Assembly: GCA_021202575.1 (NCBI GenBank)
Contig: JAJQCU010000322.1
Span: 1 to 7,603 of the forward strand
Reading direction: 5' to 3'
Source: Lachnospiraceae bacterium
Lineage (GTDB): Bacteria > Bacillota > Clostridia > Lachnospirales > Lachnospiraceae
Length of the DNA: 7,603 nucleotides
Shown here: piece after piece, positions 1 to 6,096 of the stretch
Layout: each line of letters opens with the position of its first letter
Position numbering within the stretch: the stretch's first letter is position 1
Translations under genes and position numbers: made by a program
Notes under the pieces: generated by a model
The model's database searches: none
What the model was told of the DNA's origin: nothing
Seen by the model: only the letters and a program-made list of their open reading frames with translations

Positions 1-87
1 CTTCCAACTTATCGCATTATTGCAATTCTTTCTTATCACCAGAACGGGTCTGGACACACCAGGAATATATGCCTGCAGCGCAGCCAT
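1..87 (-). CDS. 5' end of an unidentified gene running off the left edge
   Basis: An ATG at 85-87 opens a leftward frame of 29 codons with no stop before the window edge. It is preceded by a perfect GGAGG (96-100, minus strand) at an 8-base spacing, which is the main reason for calling it. The peptide begins MAALQAYIPG and continues with a short hydrophobic stretch (PVLVI) and a basic patch. I do not recognise the family, and 29 codons are too few to assign one. It lies downstream of the tRNA-Thr gene in the same orientation, so it could be read from the same transcript or have its own promoter in 88-283. A chance open frame behind a chance ribosome binding site is possible. Confidence 0.4.
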   Translation of the reverse strand, partial: MAALQAYIPGVSRPVLVIRKNCNNAISWK

Positions 88-229
88 GAGGAACACCTCC
101 GGTCAACCGACTTGACGCCAAACCTTTTCCATGGATTTCAGCACATCTCTATGCCTGACTGAAAGTTCTGCCTTCATCATTCATGTTTCAAGTCTCTCAC
201 CGTTCAATATTCAAAAATCAACGTTGACG

Positions 230-272
230 AAAAATCGAAAATCAGTGAATTTCGACCTTCTCGGGCGAGGTC
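230..272 (-). terminator. Possible weak terminator downstream of tRNA-Thr
   Basis: Read on the minus strand just after the tRNA there are two small hairpins. The first has the stem GACCTC/GAGGTC-like at 254-272 (one G-U pair). The second is a perfect 6-bp TCGAAA/TTTCGA stem at 235-255 with a 9-base loop, followed directly by TTTTT (230-234). The second is AT-rich and weak, but its position and U-run fit the 3' end of the tRNA transcript. I see no other structure in the gene-free stretch 88-283. Confidence 0.3.
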
Positions 273-283
273 TTACCAGCTTT

Positions 284-359
284 TGGTTCCAAAAGCAGGA
301 TTCGAACCTGCGACATCATGATTACAAGTCATGCACGCTACCCACTGCGCCATTTCGGA
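284..359 (-). tRNA. tRNA-Thr (anticodon UGU)
   Basis: On the minus strand the sequence folds as a complete 76-nt cloverleaf. The 7-bp acceptor is TCCGAAA with TTTTGGA (one G-U), and the D stem is GCGC/GCGT with an 8-base loop holding the GG pair. The anticodon stem is CATGA/TCATG with loop CTTGTAA, which gives anticodon TGT. The variable loop has 5 bases, and the T arm is GCAGG-TTCGAAT-CCTGC. The discriminator is A, and CCA is encoded at 284-286. The anticodon reads ACA-type threonine codons. The oddity is the first pair, U1-A72: threonine tRNAs in bacteria normally carry G1-C72, which is part of synthetase recognition, so this may be a divergent extra copy. It lies 91 bases after the leftward gene at 451-1113. 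Confidence 0.93.
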
Positions 360-450
360 ATTTCCAACCCCTTTGCATAGGATTACAGTGTAACTTGACC
401 CTGTTACCGGGAAGCCGGGTTCGAGGTTTTCGTGCTGCAGGCACAGTGTC

Positions 451-1113
451 TCAATCAATCTCTATAAACGTAGTTGCGTTTGACACCTTGATCTGTGTGT
501 CAAGCTCTGTCAGAAGGGCCATTCTCTTTTCCTGCAGCTCCGTCATCCTCTTTTGCACATCAAGGGGATCTGCCAGTTCTGTCGTGTTTTCCTTTACATA
601 GACATCTACAACCTCCAGAGGTTTATCATCCTTCCCTTTGGAGTCCTTCCCCAGAATACTCATTCTCATATTCTCCGCAGTCACCTGAAGCTGACGGTTT
701 TTCAGCTCACTTAGCTGTACACGGGCTTCATACTCCGTTTTCATCTTCAGCCGCAGTCTCTCCTCGAAATCCGCTTCCTCCTCGTAGGAACCGGTTCCCC
801 GCATCCTTCCGCGAAGAGAAATCGCGCCGGCGACTGTAAAGCTTCCATAAGATGTCGTGATCCTTGTAGCCGCATTTGACGCAACAAGCGCGGCATCAAT
901 CTTCTGAAATCTGCTGATCAGATCCTGAATCTGCTGCCAGGATGCATTCGCCTTCTTAGCGAACTCCTCCCGCGTGATGCGCTTCTCGTATACCTTTTCC
1001 TCATTTACCCTAACCGTATCCACAAAACCGGCTTTCTCAATCTTGTCATTAATCTTCTTTACCAACAGATCTCTCTCATCAAGAGCCTGTGTGACCAGCA
1101 TTTTCTCACTCAT
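451..1113 (-). CDS. DIP1984-like helical protein, 220 aa
   Basis: This is a charged, largely helical protein without signal peptide or membrane segments. Three stretches resemble the DIP1984-like family of unknown function: an N-terminal ALDERDLLVKKI helix, a central SNAATRI segment after a helix that begins ISRF, and a C-terminal LDTQIKVSNATTFIE end, where family members typically end in a DxRIQxxNWTT-type motif. At 220 residues it is longer than the usual 150 or so, with an extra acidic linker around residues 110-125 and a lysine/aspartate-rich insert near 155-165. The frame is open to an ATG at 1126-1128, but that codon overlaps the ribosome binding site. The ATG at 1111-1113 has GGAGG 8 bases upstream and is the better start. 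The gene stands alone, divergent from the transporter, with the tRNA downstream. The assignment is from remembered family character, and the molecular role is unknown. Confidence 0.8.
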   Translation of the reverse strand: MSEKMLVTQALDERDLLVKKINDKIEKAGFVDTVRVNEEKVYEKRITREEFAKKANASWQQIQDLISRFQKIDAALVASNAATRITTSYGSFTVAGAISLRGRMRGTGSYEEEADFEERLRLKMKTEYEARVQLSELKNRQLQVTAENMRMSILGKDSKGKDDKPLEVVDVYVKENTTELADPLDVQKRMTELQEKRMALLTELDTQIKVSNATTFIEID

Positions 1114-1121
1114 AATCCTGT

Positions 1122-1126
1122 CCTCC
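1122..1126 (-). promoter_or_regulatory. Ribosome binding site deciding the start at 1113
   Basis: GGAGG on the minus strand lies 8 bases from the ATG at 1111-1113. The alternative upstream ATG (1126-1128) shares its last base with this site and has no purine-rich sequence ahead of it, so the shorter protein is preferred. Confidence 0.75.
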
Positions 1127-1264
1127 ATCTGATTGAATATTCCGGAGCCGCCGCAGCGGAAAATCCGTCTGATTTTTTAACCGCACAAGGTTATCCGGGT
1201 GGGGCATCTACTTTATCCCGCCTCTGTCTCCTTCAGCATCATACCGCATTCAGACAAAAATTTC

Positions 1265-1283
1265 ATTGGACGGATAGTCCAAT
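1265..1283. promoter_or_regulatory. Palindromic operator candidate, ATTGGAC-N5-GTCCAAT
   Basis: A perfect 7-bp inverted repeat with a 5-base centre (GGATA) lies in the divergent intergenic region 1114-1401. Its right edge is 41 bases upstream of the -35 of the transporter promoter, a position that suits an activator or upstream operator for sugar-induced expression. On the minus strand the inner 17 bases fall between poor -35/-10 matches (TTGCGA and TGAAAT) that could serve the 451-1113 gene, so it might affect both sides. No regulator gene is present in the window. The rest of 1129-1324 shows no further convincing signal. Confidence 0.5.
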
Positions 1284-1324
1284 CGCAATATTACCGGCAT
1301 ACAAAAATAACTGCCTGAATTTTC

Positions 1325-1353
1325 TTGTTTCTGTCCGGCAATGCTGATATAAT
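1325..1353 (+). promoter_or_regulatory. Sigma-A promoter for the GPH symporter
   Basis: TTGTTT (1325-1330) and a perfect TATAAT (1348-1353) are separated by exactly 17 bases. TG at 1345-1346, one base ahead of the hexamer, makes an extended -10. Transcription would start near 1360, leaving a leader of roughly 40 bases before the ATG at 1402. That leader carries a strong GGGGAGG (1387-1393) 8 bases from the start. I see no terminator or riboswitch in so short a leader, so control is probably by a DNA-binding protein. Confidence 0.8.
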
Positions 1354-1401
1354 TTCAATAAGGCTTTTCGCCCGGATCGATAATACGGGGAGGTATTATT
1401 T

Positions 1402-2772
1402 ATGAAACTGTCACAGAAGGAAAAAATATCCTACGGCCTGGGTGCGGTGGGGAAGGATATGGTGTACATGCTCTCGGCAAGCTATGTTCTCTATTACTAT
1501 CAGGATATCTGCGGTGTAAATGCCATCGCCATGGGCATTATCCTGATGGCCGCGCGGATATTTGACGCGTTCAATGACCCGATCATGGGCGTGATTGTAG
1601 CAAAAACAAAGACCCGCTTCGGAAAATTCCGGCCATGGCTTCTGATCGGCACGCTGCTGAACGCGGTCATTCTCTTTCTCATGTTCGCGGCGCCTCCCTC
1701 CCTCGACGGCTCCGGGCTGGCGGCTTACGCGGCTGTCACATATATTCTCTGGGGGATGACATACACAATCATGGATATCCCCTACTGGTCCATGATCCCC
1801 GCGTTTACGGAGGGCGGAAAAGAGCGCGAAAACCTGACTACACTCGCAAGAAGCGCGGCCGGTGTCGGCTCCGCATTGATCACGATCCTGACAATGATGT
1901 GCGTCATGATGCTGGGCGGAGGAAATGAGCGGACCGGTTTTAAATGGTTCGCGCTGATTGTCGCCATCCTCTTTGTTCTGTTCATCGGCTGCACCTGTCT
2001 GAATATCAGGGAAAAATCAACGGTAGACATGCAGTCCCCTTCCGTAGGCCAGATGTTCAAAGCTCTGATTCAAAACGACCAGGCAATGGCCGTTGTAGTT
2101 ACGATTGTGCTGATCAACTGCGCTGTTTACATTACCTCAAACCTTGTCATTTATTTCTTTAAGTACGACTTCGGCGGGGATGCCTGGTACAGCTCTTACA
2201 CCCTGTTCAACACGTTCGGCGGGGCGACACAGATCCTTTCGATGATGCTGTTTTTCCCGCTGCTGCGGAAGTTTTTCAATGCCATCCGTATTTTTTATAT
2301 CAGCTTCTGTATGGCGGTGGCCGGTTATATAGTCCTGCTTGTGCTGGCGTTTACAAATATGTCAACCATTTTATTGCTGTTTATCCCGGGGTTCCTGATT
2401 TTTGCGGCGAGCGGGATGCTGACCGTGCTTACGACAATTTTCCTGGCAAACACCGTTGATTACGGCGAGGTGAAAAACAACCGCCGTGATGAAAGTGTCA
2501 TTTTTTCCATGCAGACCTTTGTCGTAAAGCTTGCTTCCGGTATCGCCGCCATGGTGGCTTCCATATGCCTGGCAGTATGCAATCTTAGCTCGGATACCGA
2601 CGCTGTTTCTTCCACCGCGGTTGCCGACTCTTCCGTCGTCGGCCTGCGGATGACCATGACACTCTTCCCGGTTGCCGGCCTTCTGGCCGCGGTGTGGGTA
2701 TTCCACAAAAAATACCTTCTCACGGATGAGAAGGTAGAGGAGCTGGCGGCTGAAATCCGGATGCGGAGATAG
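1402..2772 (+). CDS. GPH-family (MelB-type) cation:glycoside symporter, 456 aa
   Basis: This is an inner-membrane secondary transporter of the glycoside-pentoside-hexuronide:cation symporter family, with about 12 hydrophobic segments and the usual length. Residues align almost number for number with E. coli MelB. Asp19, Arg52, Asp55 and Asp59 lie in ARIFDAFNDPIMG, where MelB Asp55/Asp59 form the sodium site. Asp125, Trp129 and Arg150 match MelB Asp124, Trp128 and Arg149 of the sugar site. Lys376 in QTFVVK matches Lys377. The loop TKTRFGKFRPW (69-79) and the VDYGE...RRDES segment (352-364) are further family signatures. It therefore probably imports a sugar, glycoside or uronide with Na+ or H+, but the substrate cannot be told from the sequence. 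The start is fixed by GGGGAGG and the promoter above. An alpha/beta hydrolase follows and is probably co-transcribed. The last codons belong to a 35-bp tandem repeat. Confidence 0.95.
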   Translation: MKLSQKEKISYGLGAVGKDMVYMLSASYVLYYYQDICGVNAIAMGIILMAARIFDAFNDPIMGVIVAKTKTRFGKFRPWLLIGTLLNAVILFLMFAAPPSLDGSGLAAYAAVTYILWGMTYTIMDIPYWSMIPAFTEGGKERENLTTLARSAAGVGSALITILTMMCVMMLGGGNERTGFKWFALIVAILFVLFIGCTCLNIREKSTVDMQSPSVGQMFKALIQNDQAMAVVVTIVLINCAVYITSNLVIYFFKYDFGGDAWYSSYTLFNTFGGATQILSMMLFFPLLRKFFNAIRIFYISFCMAVAGYIVLLVLAFTNMSTILLLFIPGFLIFAASGMLTVLTTIFLANTVDYGEVKNNRRDESVIFSMQTFVVKLASGIAAMVASICLAVCNLSSDTDAVSSTAVADSSVVGLRMTMTLFPVAGLLAAVWVFHKKYLLTDEKVEELAAEIRMRR

Positions 2773-2846
2773 CAGTGCTGGCCGCCGAAATCCGGATAAG
2801 AAGATAGCAGTGCTGGCCGCCGAAATCCGGGTGCGGAAAGGGAGCA
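2742..2846 (+). repeat. Three imperfect 35-bp tandem copies of the symporter 3' end
   Basis: Copies lie at 2742-2776, 2777-2811 and 2812-2846, each starting GCTGG and sharing GAAATCCGG. The first contains the last codons and stop of the symporter. Because 35 is not a multiple of three, each copy sits in a new frame, yet copy 2 still spells LAAEIRIRR-stop in its own frame and copy 3 spells LAAEIRVRKGSSSV-stop (stop at 2855-2857). Four of the five differences between copies 1 and 2 are synonymous. The block fills most of the 126-base gap before the hydrolase gene. Confidence 0.85.
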
Positions 2847-2898
2847 GCAGCGTCTGATGATACCCTAAGGCAACGCGTATAAAGAAAAGAGAAAGCAA

Positions 2899-3951
2899 AT
2901 GAAGCCAGAAGAGAATTATCCCGCATATATGGAGAAAATTATTCTTCCATACATACTCCCGCGCCGCCAGGAACAGCTGCTTTTCCGCGAGCCCGGGAAA
3001 CAAATATATTGCGCTTTTTACACATCCGGCAATTCAAATGGCCAGGGACAGGAGCCTTCGGGGCAGTGTAACGGCATCATACTTATCTCACACGGCTTCA
3101 CGGAAACAGCCGACAAGTTTTTTGAGGTCATTTATTATTTCCTGAGACATGGCTTTCATGTCTGTATCCCGGAGCACTGTGGGCATGGGCGCTCTTACCG
3201 CCTCACAGACGGGGATCTGTCCCTTGTACATATAGACAGGTGGCAGAGATACGCGGATGACCTGGAATTTACTGCCCGCGCGGCAAAAAATTACTGGAAG
3301 CAGCCGTTCCCTCTCTTCCTCTATGCGCACTCGATGGGCGCCGGAGTCGGGGCGGCGCTTGCTGCCCAAAAGCCTCATTTATTCCAAAGAATCATCCTCT
3401 CTTCCCCCATGATCCGCCCCGGCACCGGCAGCGTCCCATGGATTGTCGCAAAAGCGATTGTCACCTTCATGTGTGCCATAGGAAAAGAACAGGATTATGT
3501 CATTGGGCAGCACGCATACGACGGCAGGGAAACCTTTGAGACCAGCTGCGCCACATCGCCGACCCGGTATGCCTGGTACAGGGCAAAAACCGACACGGAA
3601 TCGCTTTTCCGGATGTCCGGCGCATCCTATGGCTGGCTGAGGGAAGCGTTCCGTCTGAACAAATATCTGATGAAAAATGCGTGGAAGAATATTTCCGCCC
3701 CGGTTTTGGTGATACAGGCCGAAAAAGACACGACCGTCTCCAAAGAACAGCAGGAAGAATTCATCCGGAAGCTTGCCGCGGCAAAGAGAGCCGTTGGAAA
3801 ACACTCTTCGTCAGAAACTGTGCGTGAAAAATCTCTGACCCGTTTTGTCCGCATCCCCGGCACAAAGCATGAGATATACCGGTCAGATGATAAGACAACA
3901 GCCAAGTATTTTAAAGGCTGTCTGAACTGGTTCAGACAGCCGATCCCATAA
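2899..3951 (+). CDS. Alpha/beta hydrolase, serine aminopeptidase S33/lysophospholipase type, 350 aa
   Basis: This appears to be a soluble serine hydrolase of the Hydrolase_4/PldB-like group (monoacylglycerol or lysophospholipid lipases and related esterases). The oxyanion-hole motif SHGF is at His65-Phe67. Strand and loop HVCIPEHCGHGRS follows, with the conserved D/E-x-x-GHGxS pattern. The nucleophile elbow is YAHSMGAG with Ser145, where the first glycine of GxSxG is alanine. The rest of the triad is probably Asp277 in VIQAEKDTTVS and His324 in PGTKHEIY. There is no signal peptide. The ribosome binding site is poor (purine-rich AAAGAAAAGAGAAAG only), so translation may depend on coupling to the upstream symporter, 126 bases away on the same strand. 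The pairing suggests hydrolysis of an imported or lipid ester substrate, but that is inference. The final codons also form a perfect inverted repeat. Confidence 0.92.
   Translation: MKPEENYPAYMEKIILPYILPRRQEQLLFREPGKQIYCAFYTSGNSNGQGQEPSGQCNGIILISHGFTETADKFFEVIYYFLRHGFHVCIPEHCGHGRSYRLTDGDLSLVHIDRWQRYADDLEFTARAAKNYWKQPFPLFLYAHSMGAGVGAALAAQKPHLFQRIILSSPMIRPGTGSVPWIVAKAIVTFMCAIGKEQDYVIGQHAYDGRETFETSCATSPTRYAWYRAKTDTESLFRMSGASYGWLREAFRLNKYLMKNAWKNISAPVLVIQAEKDTTVSKEQQEEFIRKLAAAKRAVGKHSSSETVREKSLTRFVRIPGTKHEIYRSDDKTTAKYFKGCLNWFRQPIP
3913..3941 (-). terminator. Hairpin terminator for the leftward gene, inside the hydrolase 3' end
   Basis: A 26-base perfect inverted repeat (3916-3941) folds as an 11-bp stem GGCTGTCTGAA/TTCAGACAGCC with a CTGG loop. 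Read on the minus strand it comes 37 bases after the stop of the 3979-4548 gene and is followed by TTTAAAATACTT, a partial U-tract. On the plus strand the following bases are not U-rich, so it suits leftward transcripts better. It is made of the last sense codons of the opposing hydrolase. Confidence 0.55.
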
Positions 3952-3978
3952 AAGCAATATTCTGCCCGGCAGCCGATA

Positions 3979-4548
3979 TTATTCAACAGCTTCCCCGTTC
4001 AGAATCTGCTCCAGATTCTGCACAATAAACTCCTGCGCTTTCTTTCCGTATATCACCCGGATATATTCGGCTCCGGCCATGCTTCTGCGCCTCTCGCTCT
4101 GAATGCCGGTCCGCAGCCCTTTTTCAGTCGGTTCGGTCACATTTTTGCCCAGCTCCGTATGGAAATCATCCAGAAGAAAGCCATTGACGTGCAGCCACTG
4201 GAGAGTCGGCTTGTAAGATAATTTCCTGTACTGGTTTTCATCCGCAGGCTCGTTCAACTGCTCCACCAGCCTGGTGATTGTCTTGTCCTCTCTGTAAGTA
4301 TAGGATTGCAGCACGTCCAGCGGAAAGTCCGCCAGCTCGCTCTTTTTAGGCCTGCTCCCGATATAACCGCCATTGCACCGGACGCCCTCCAGCAGCTCCC
4401 TAATAAAGAACATACACCGGATTACGTTCGGATCATTCAGCACCGTATCCGTCCCTGCGTCCAGACCGGTCACCGGGTTTTTGCCATCAGCGATTCTCTC
4501 CACGTAGAAAATCGCGGTATCGAGTTTGTTTTTGTCAATTGCTTCCAT
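3979..4548 (-). CDS. Hypothetical protein, 189 aa, possible winged-helix C-terminus
   Basis: A soluble protein without signal or membrane segments. The N-terminal half has an LDTAIFYVERIADGKNPVTG opening and an NDPNVIRCMFFIRELLE helix. The C-terminal half contains PTLQWLHVNGFL, PTEKGLRTGI and KAQEFIVQNLEQIL, an arrangement reminiscent of a winged-helix or antirepressor-like tail, but this is only an impression. I do not recognise a named family. The start at 4548 has AGAGG (4558-4562) at a 9-base spacing, so translation initiation is credible. It ends 27 bases from the convergent hydrolase stop, and the hairpin at 3913-3941 is its likely terminator. It is downstream of the glycohydrolase gene in the same direction but separated by 217 bases, so membership of the same operon is uncertain. 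Confidence 0.82.
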   Translation of the reverse strand: MEAIDKNKLDTAIFYVERIADGKNPVTGLDAGTDTVLNDPNVIRCMFFIRELLEGVRCNGGYIGSRPKKSELADFPLDVLQSYTYREDKTITRLVEQLNEPADENQYRKLSYKPTLQWLHVNGFLLDDFHTELGKNVTEPTEKGLRTGIQSERRRSMAGAEYIRVIYGKKAQEFIVQNLEQILNGEAVE

Positions 4549-4593
4549 AAAATATAACCTCTTTTCGATAGATTTGGGATGGCCTGCCCTGTT

Positions 4594-4713
4594 CTATCTT
4601 CTCACCGCATGGAAGCGATGGGAAAAGCGATTATTTTGTTCTTTCCTCTCCGACTTTCTTTGCCTGTCCTCATACAATTCATGAACCCAGTCCTTCACCG
4701 GAGCTTTCCACAT
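4594..4713 (-). CDS. Doubtful 39-aa small ORF between glycohydrolase and 189-aa gene
   Basis: In the 217-base gap 4549-4765 the minus strand holds a 39-codon frame from ATG 4711-4713 to TAG 4594-4596. The peptide is MWKAPVKDWVHELYEDRQ followed by a very basic, charged tail. The start lacks a proper ribosome binding site (only a distant AGGAAA). I do not recognise it. It could be a small protein, a remnant of a larger gene, or chance. Nothing else in the gap, including a promoter for the 189-aa gene, is convincing. Confidence 0.2.
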   Translation of the reverse strand: MWKAPVKDWVHELYEDRQRKSERKEQNNRFSHRFHAVRR

Positions 4714-4765
4714 TTCTTTTTTAAGATTTCCTGAGCATCACCGCATAAGTGTGGACCAGGCTCCT

Positions 4766-5695
4766 CTATCTTATATCCTCTCCAAACACCTTTCGGAACG
4801 CATCATAATTCTCAGTATGTCCGGGTGGACAGAAAACAGCAAACTCTATTGTCCGAAAATCTCTCCTATGCAGCTGTTTTACCGCCCCGCAGATTCCGGC
4901 AGCCACAATCTCCGGCGGATTTTGAAACGCGCCACATCCAAACGCTCCGAGAATCATTATCTCAACACCATTTGCTTTTGCAACGTCAAATATACGACTC
5001 GCTCTTTTCTCATGAAGCACTTTCAAATCAGAATTCCTGATCTTAACAGCCTCAGTCCCCGAAGCCGGATCCAAATAATTGCTCGGTTTTGATCGGAGAT
5101 TCGGTGCTGCGCAGGTAATTACATCTACCATAAACCATTCCTTTTCCGGCAATATTCGAGGTACGGGCGAATCTTTCTTAAACACCGGCACACCGGGCGT
5201 ATAGATACAATCATCATTATATAACATACTTAGCTTTCCGGTTGACAGCATTTTTCTGTGTCTCTCATGAAATCCTCTTCTGACAGTATCGGCGCTGATG
5301 CAGGGATAAAGCGAACTGCATCGGCACAGGCACTCCTCCTGTGCCGATGATCCTTTCTTCACTCCTCCGCCGGGGTTTGTAGCTGAAGCGAAATTCAACA
5401 CACAAACCTTCTGGCTTTTAGCATACACCCCCGCCGCCTCAAAGCTTCTTTTCTTTGATACGATGATGTCGGCATCTGAATCATATACAGGCATCGGCTC
5501 CTTATGATTCATAAAAGAGCTGTCCGAGTCATTGCCCCGTTCACCCAAAACTCCCGCAATATCATCATCCTCATAATACAATCTTTGCGCCGCGATGGAT
5601 CGCAAAATCGAATCTCTGAGGAATTTATTCTGGTTACACATGTTCATTGTATCTTCAAACACCGCAATTCTTTCATTTCGATCATTCCAGCCCAT
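4766..5695 (-). CDS. Microbial-type poly(ADP-ribose) glycohydrolase (TIGR02452 family), 309 aa
   Basis: The protein is a macrodomain-fold enzyme of the bacterial PARG type, which removes ADP-ribose from modified proteins or breaks poly(ADP-ribose). The diagnostic loop is complete: NFASATNPGGG, then seven residues, then QEE (Gly109-111, Gln119-Glu121), matching the PARG pattern GGG-X6-8-QEE with the catalytic glutamate pair intact. Near the C-terminus, LGAFGCGAFQNPP (249-261) is the second ADP-ribose phosphate-binding loop. The protein is cytoplasmic, with no signal peptide, and of ordinary family length. The frame extends upstream to an ATG at 5770, but that extension lies inside the preceding gene. 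The ATG at 5693-5695 has GGGGTGA just ahead and gives the family-like beginning MGWNDRNERIAVF. It follows the 124-aa gene by 13 bases and is surely co-translated with it. No ADP-ribosyltransferase is visible in the window. Confidence 0.93.
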   Translation of the reverse strand: MGWNDRNERIAVFEDTMNMCNQNKFLRDSILRSIAAQRLYYEDDDIAGVLGERGNDSDSSFMNHKEPMPVYDSDADIIVSKKRSFEAAGVYAKSQKVCVLNFASATNPGGGVKKGSSAQEECLCRCSSLYPCISADTVRRGFHERHRKMLSTGKLSMLYNDDCIYTPGVPVFKKDSPVPRILPEKEWFMVDVITCAAPNLRSKPSNYLDPASGTEAVKIRNSDLKVLHEKRASRIFDVAKANGVEIMILGAFGCGAFQNPPEIVAAGICGAVKQLHRRDFRTIEFAVFCPPGHTENYDAFRKVFGEDIR

Positions 5696-5700
5696 ATTAT

Positions 5701-5707
5701 TCACCCC
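5701..5707 (-). promoter_or_regulatory. Ribosome binding site deciding the PARG start at 5695
   Basis: GGGGTGA on the minus strand lies between the TAA of the 124-aa gene (5709-5711) and the ATG at 5693-5695, with 5-6 bases spacing. Together with the 13-base gap it shows that the glycohydrolase begins here, not at the in-frame ATG at 5770. Confidence 0.7.
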
Positions 5708-5708
5708 A

Positions 5709-6083
5709 TTATTTGAAAATCTCTCTGGCCATATCAGCCAGCATCTCATTCCTTTCAGATTTGTCGTCAAAAATATGGATACATTCTTTTTTCAGCCTGG
5801 CTATATTTACTTCCGTTGCTTCTATCTCCGCATTCCCCAATGCTGTTCGTAAATCCTCATCATTCCATCTTTCTTCATACCAACACGGATTATCTACTAC
5901 ATCTTCCCAGACATCCTGAATCCTGTCCATCATATTCAGAATACCGGCAGGTAAATCCGAAGCATCCTGGCCATACCAATTCTCTGTTTGAATCTGCTGA
6001 GAAAAAAGCCACTCCTTCTGGCGCTTAAACAAATCCCAGTCCATGTTCCCCAATACTTTTAGTAGTTCTCCACCCGGAATCAT
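5709..6083 (-). CDS. Unknown acidic, tryptophan-rich protein, 124 aa
   Basis: I do not recognise this protein. It is small, acidic and soluble, with six tryptophans spread over residues 14-80 (MDWDLF, KEWLF, ENWYG, DVWED, PCWYE, ERWND) and a helical, charged C-terminal half. The ATG at 6081-6083 has AGAGG 9 bases upstream, partly supplied by the last 12-bp repeat of the leader. A second ATG at codon 14 (MDWDLFKRQKEW) is possible, but its GGGG is only 3 bases away. It ends 13 bases before the glycohydrolase start, so the two are probably made together and may act together, for example as substrate, partner or regulator of ADP-ribose turnover. That link is inferred only from position. Confidence 0.8.
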   Translation of the reverse strand: MIPGGELLKVLGNMDWDLFKRQKEWLFSQQIQTENWYGQDASDLPAGILNMMDRIQDVWEDVVDNPCWYEERWNDEDLRTALGNAEIEATEVNIARLKKECIHIFDDKSERNEMLADMAREIFK

Positions 6084-6096
6084 TCTTATATACCTC

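Noticed and set aside
403..450. Second tRNA fragment suggested by GGTTCGAGG on the plus strand
   Set aside because: The matching CC arm, acceptor and anticodon stems are absent.
131..601. 156-codon plus-strand frame
   Set aside because: It runs antisense through the tRNA gene and into the 3' end of the 451-1113 gene, has no ribosome binding site and gives low-complexity, cysteine/serine-rich protein.
1106..1207. 33-codon leader ORF overlapping the start of the 451-1113 gene (ATGAGTGA overlap)
   Set aside because: It has no ribosome binding site at a useful distance and the peptide looks random. The overlap is tempting for translational coupling but unsupported.
2371..3003. Long minus-strand frame opposite the symporter 3' end
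   Set aside because: It is a shadow of the symporter and repeat block. Its internal repeats (ISAASTAI-like) come only from reading the 35-bp copies backwards.
5696..5770. N-terminal extension of the glycohydrolase from ATG 5770
   Set aside because: It would overlap the 124-aa gene by 62 bases, has no ribosome binding site, and the family-like sequence begins at 5695.
4766..6083. A DarT/DarG toxin-antitoxin pair
   Set aside because: The 124-aa protein shows no ADP-ribosyltransferase motifs that I can see, and the hydrolase is of the PARG (QEE) type, not a DarG macrodomain.
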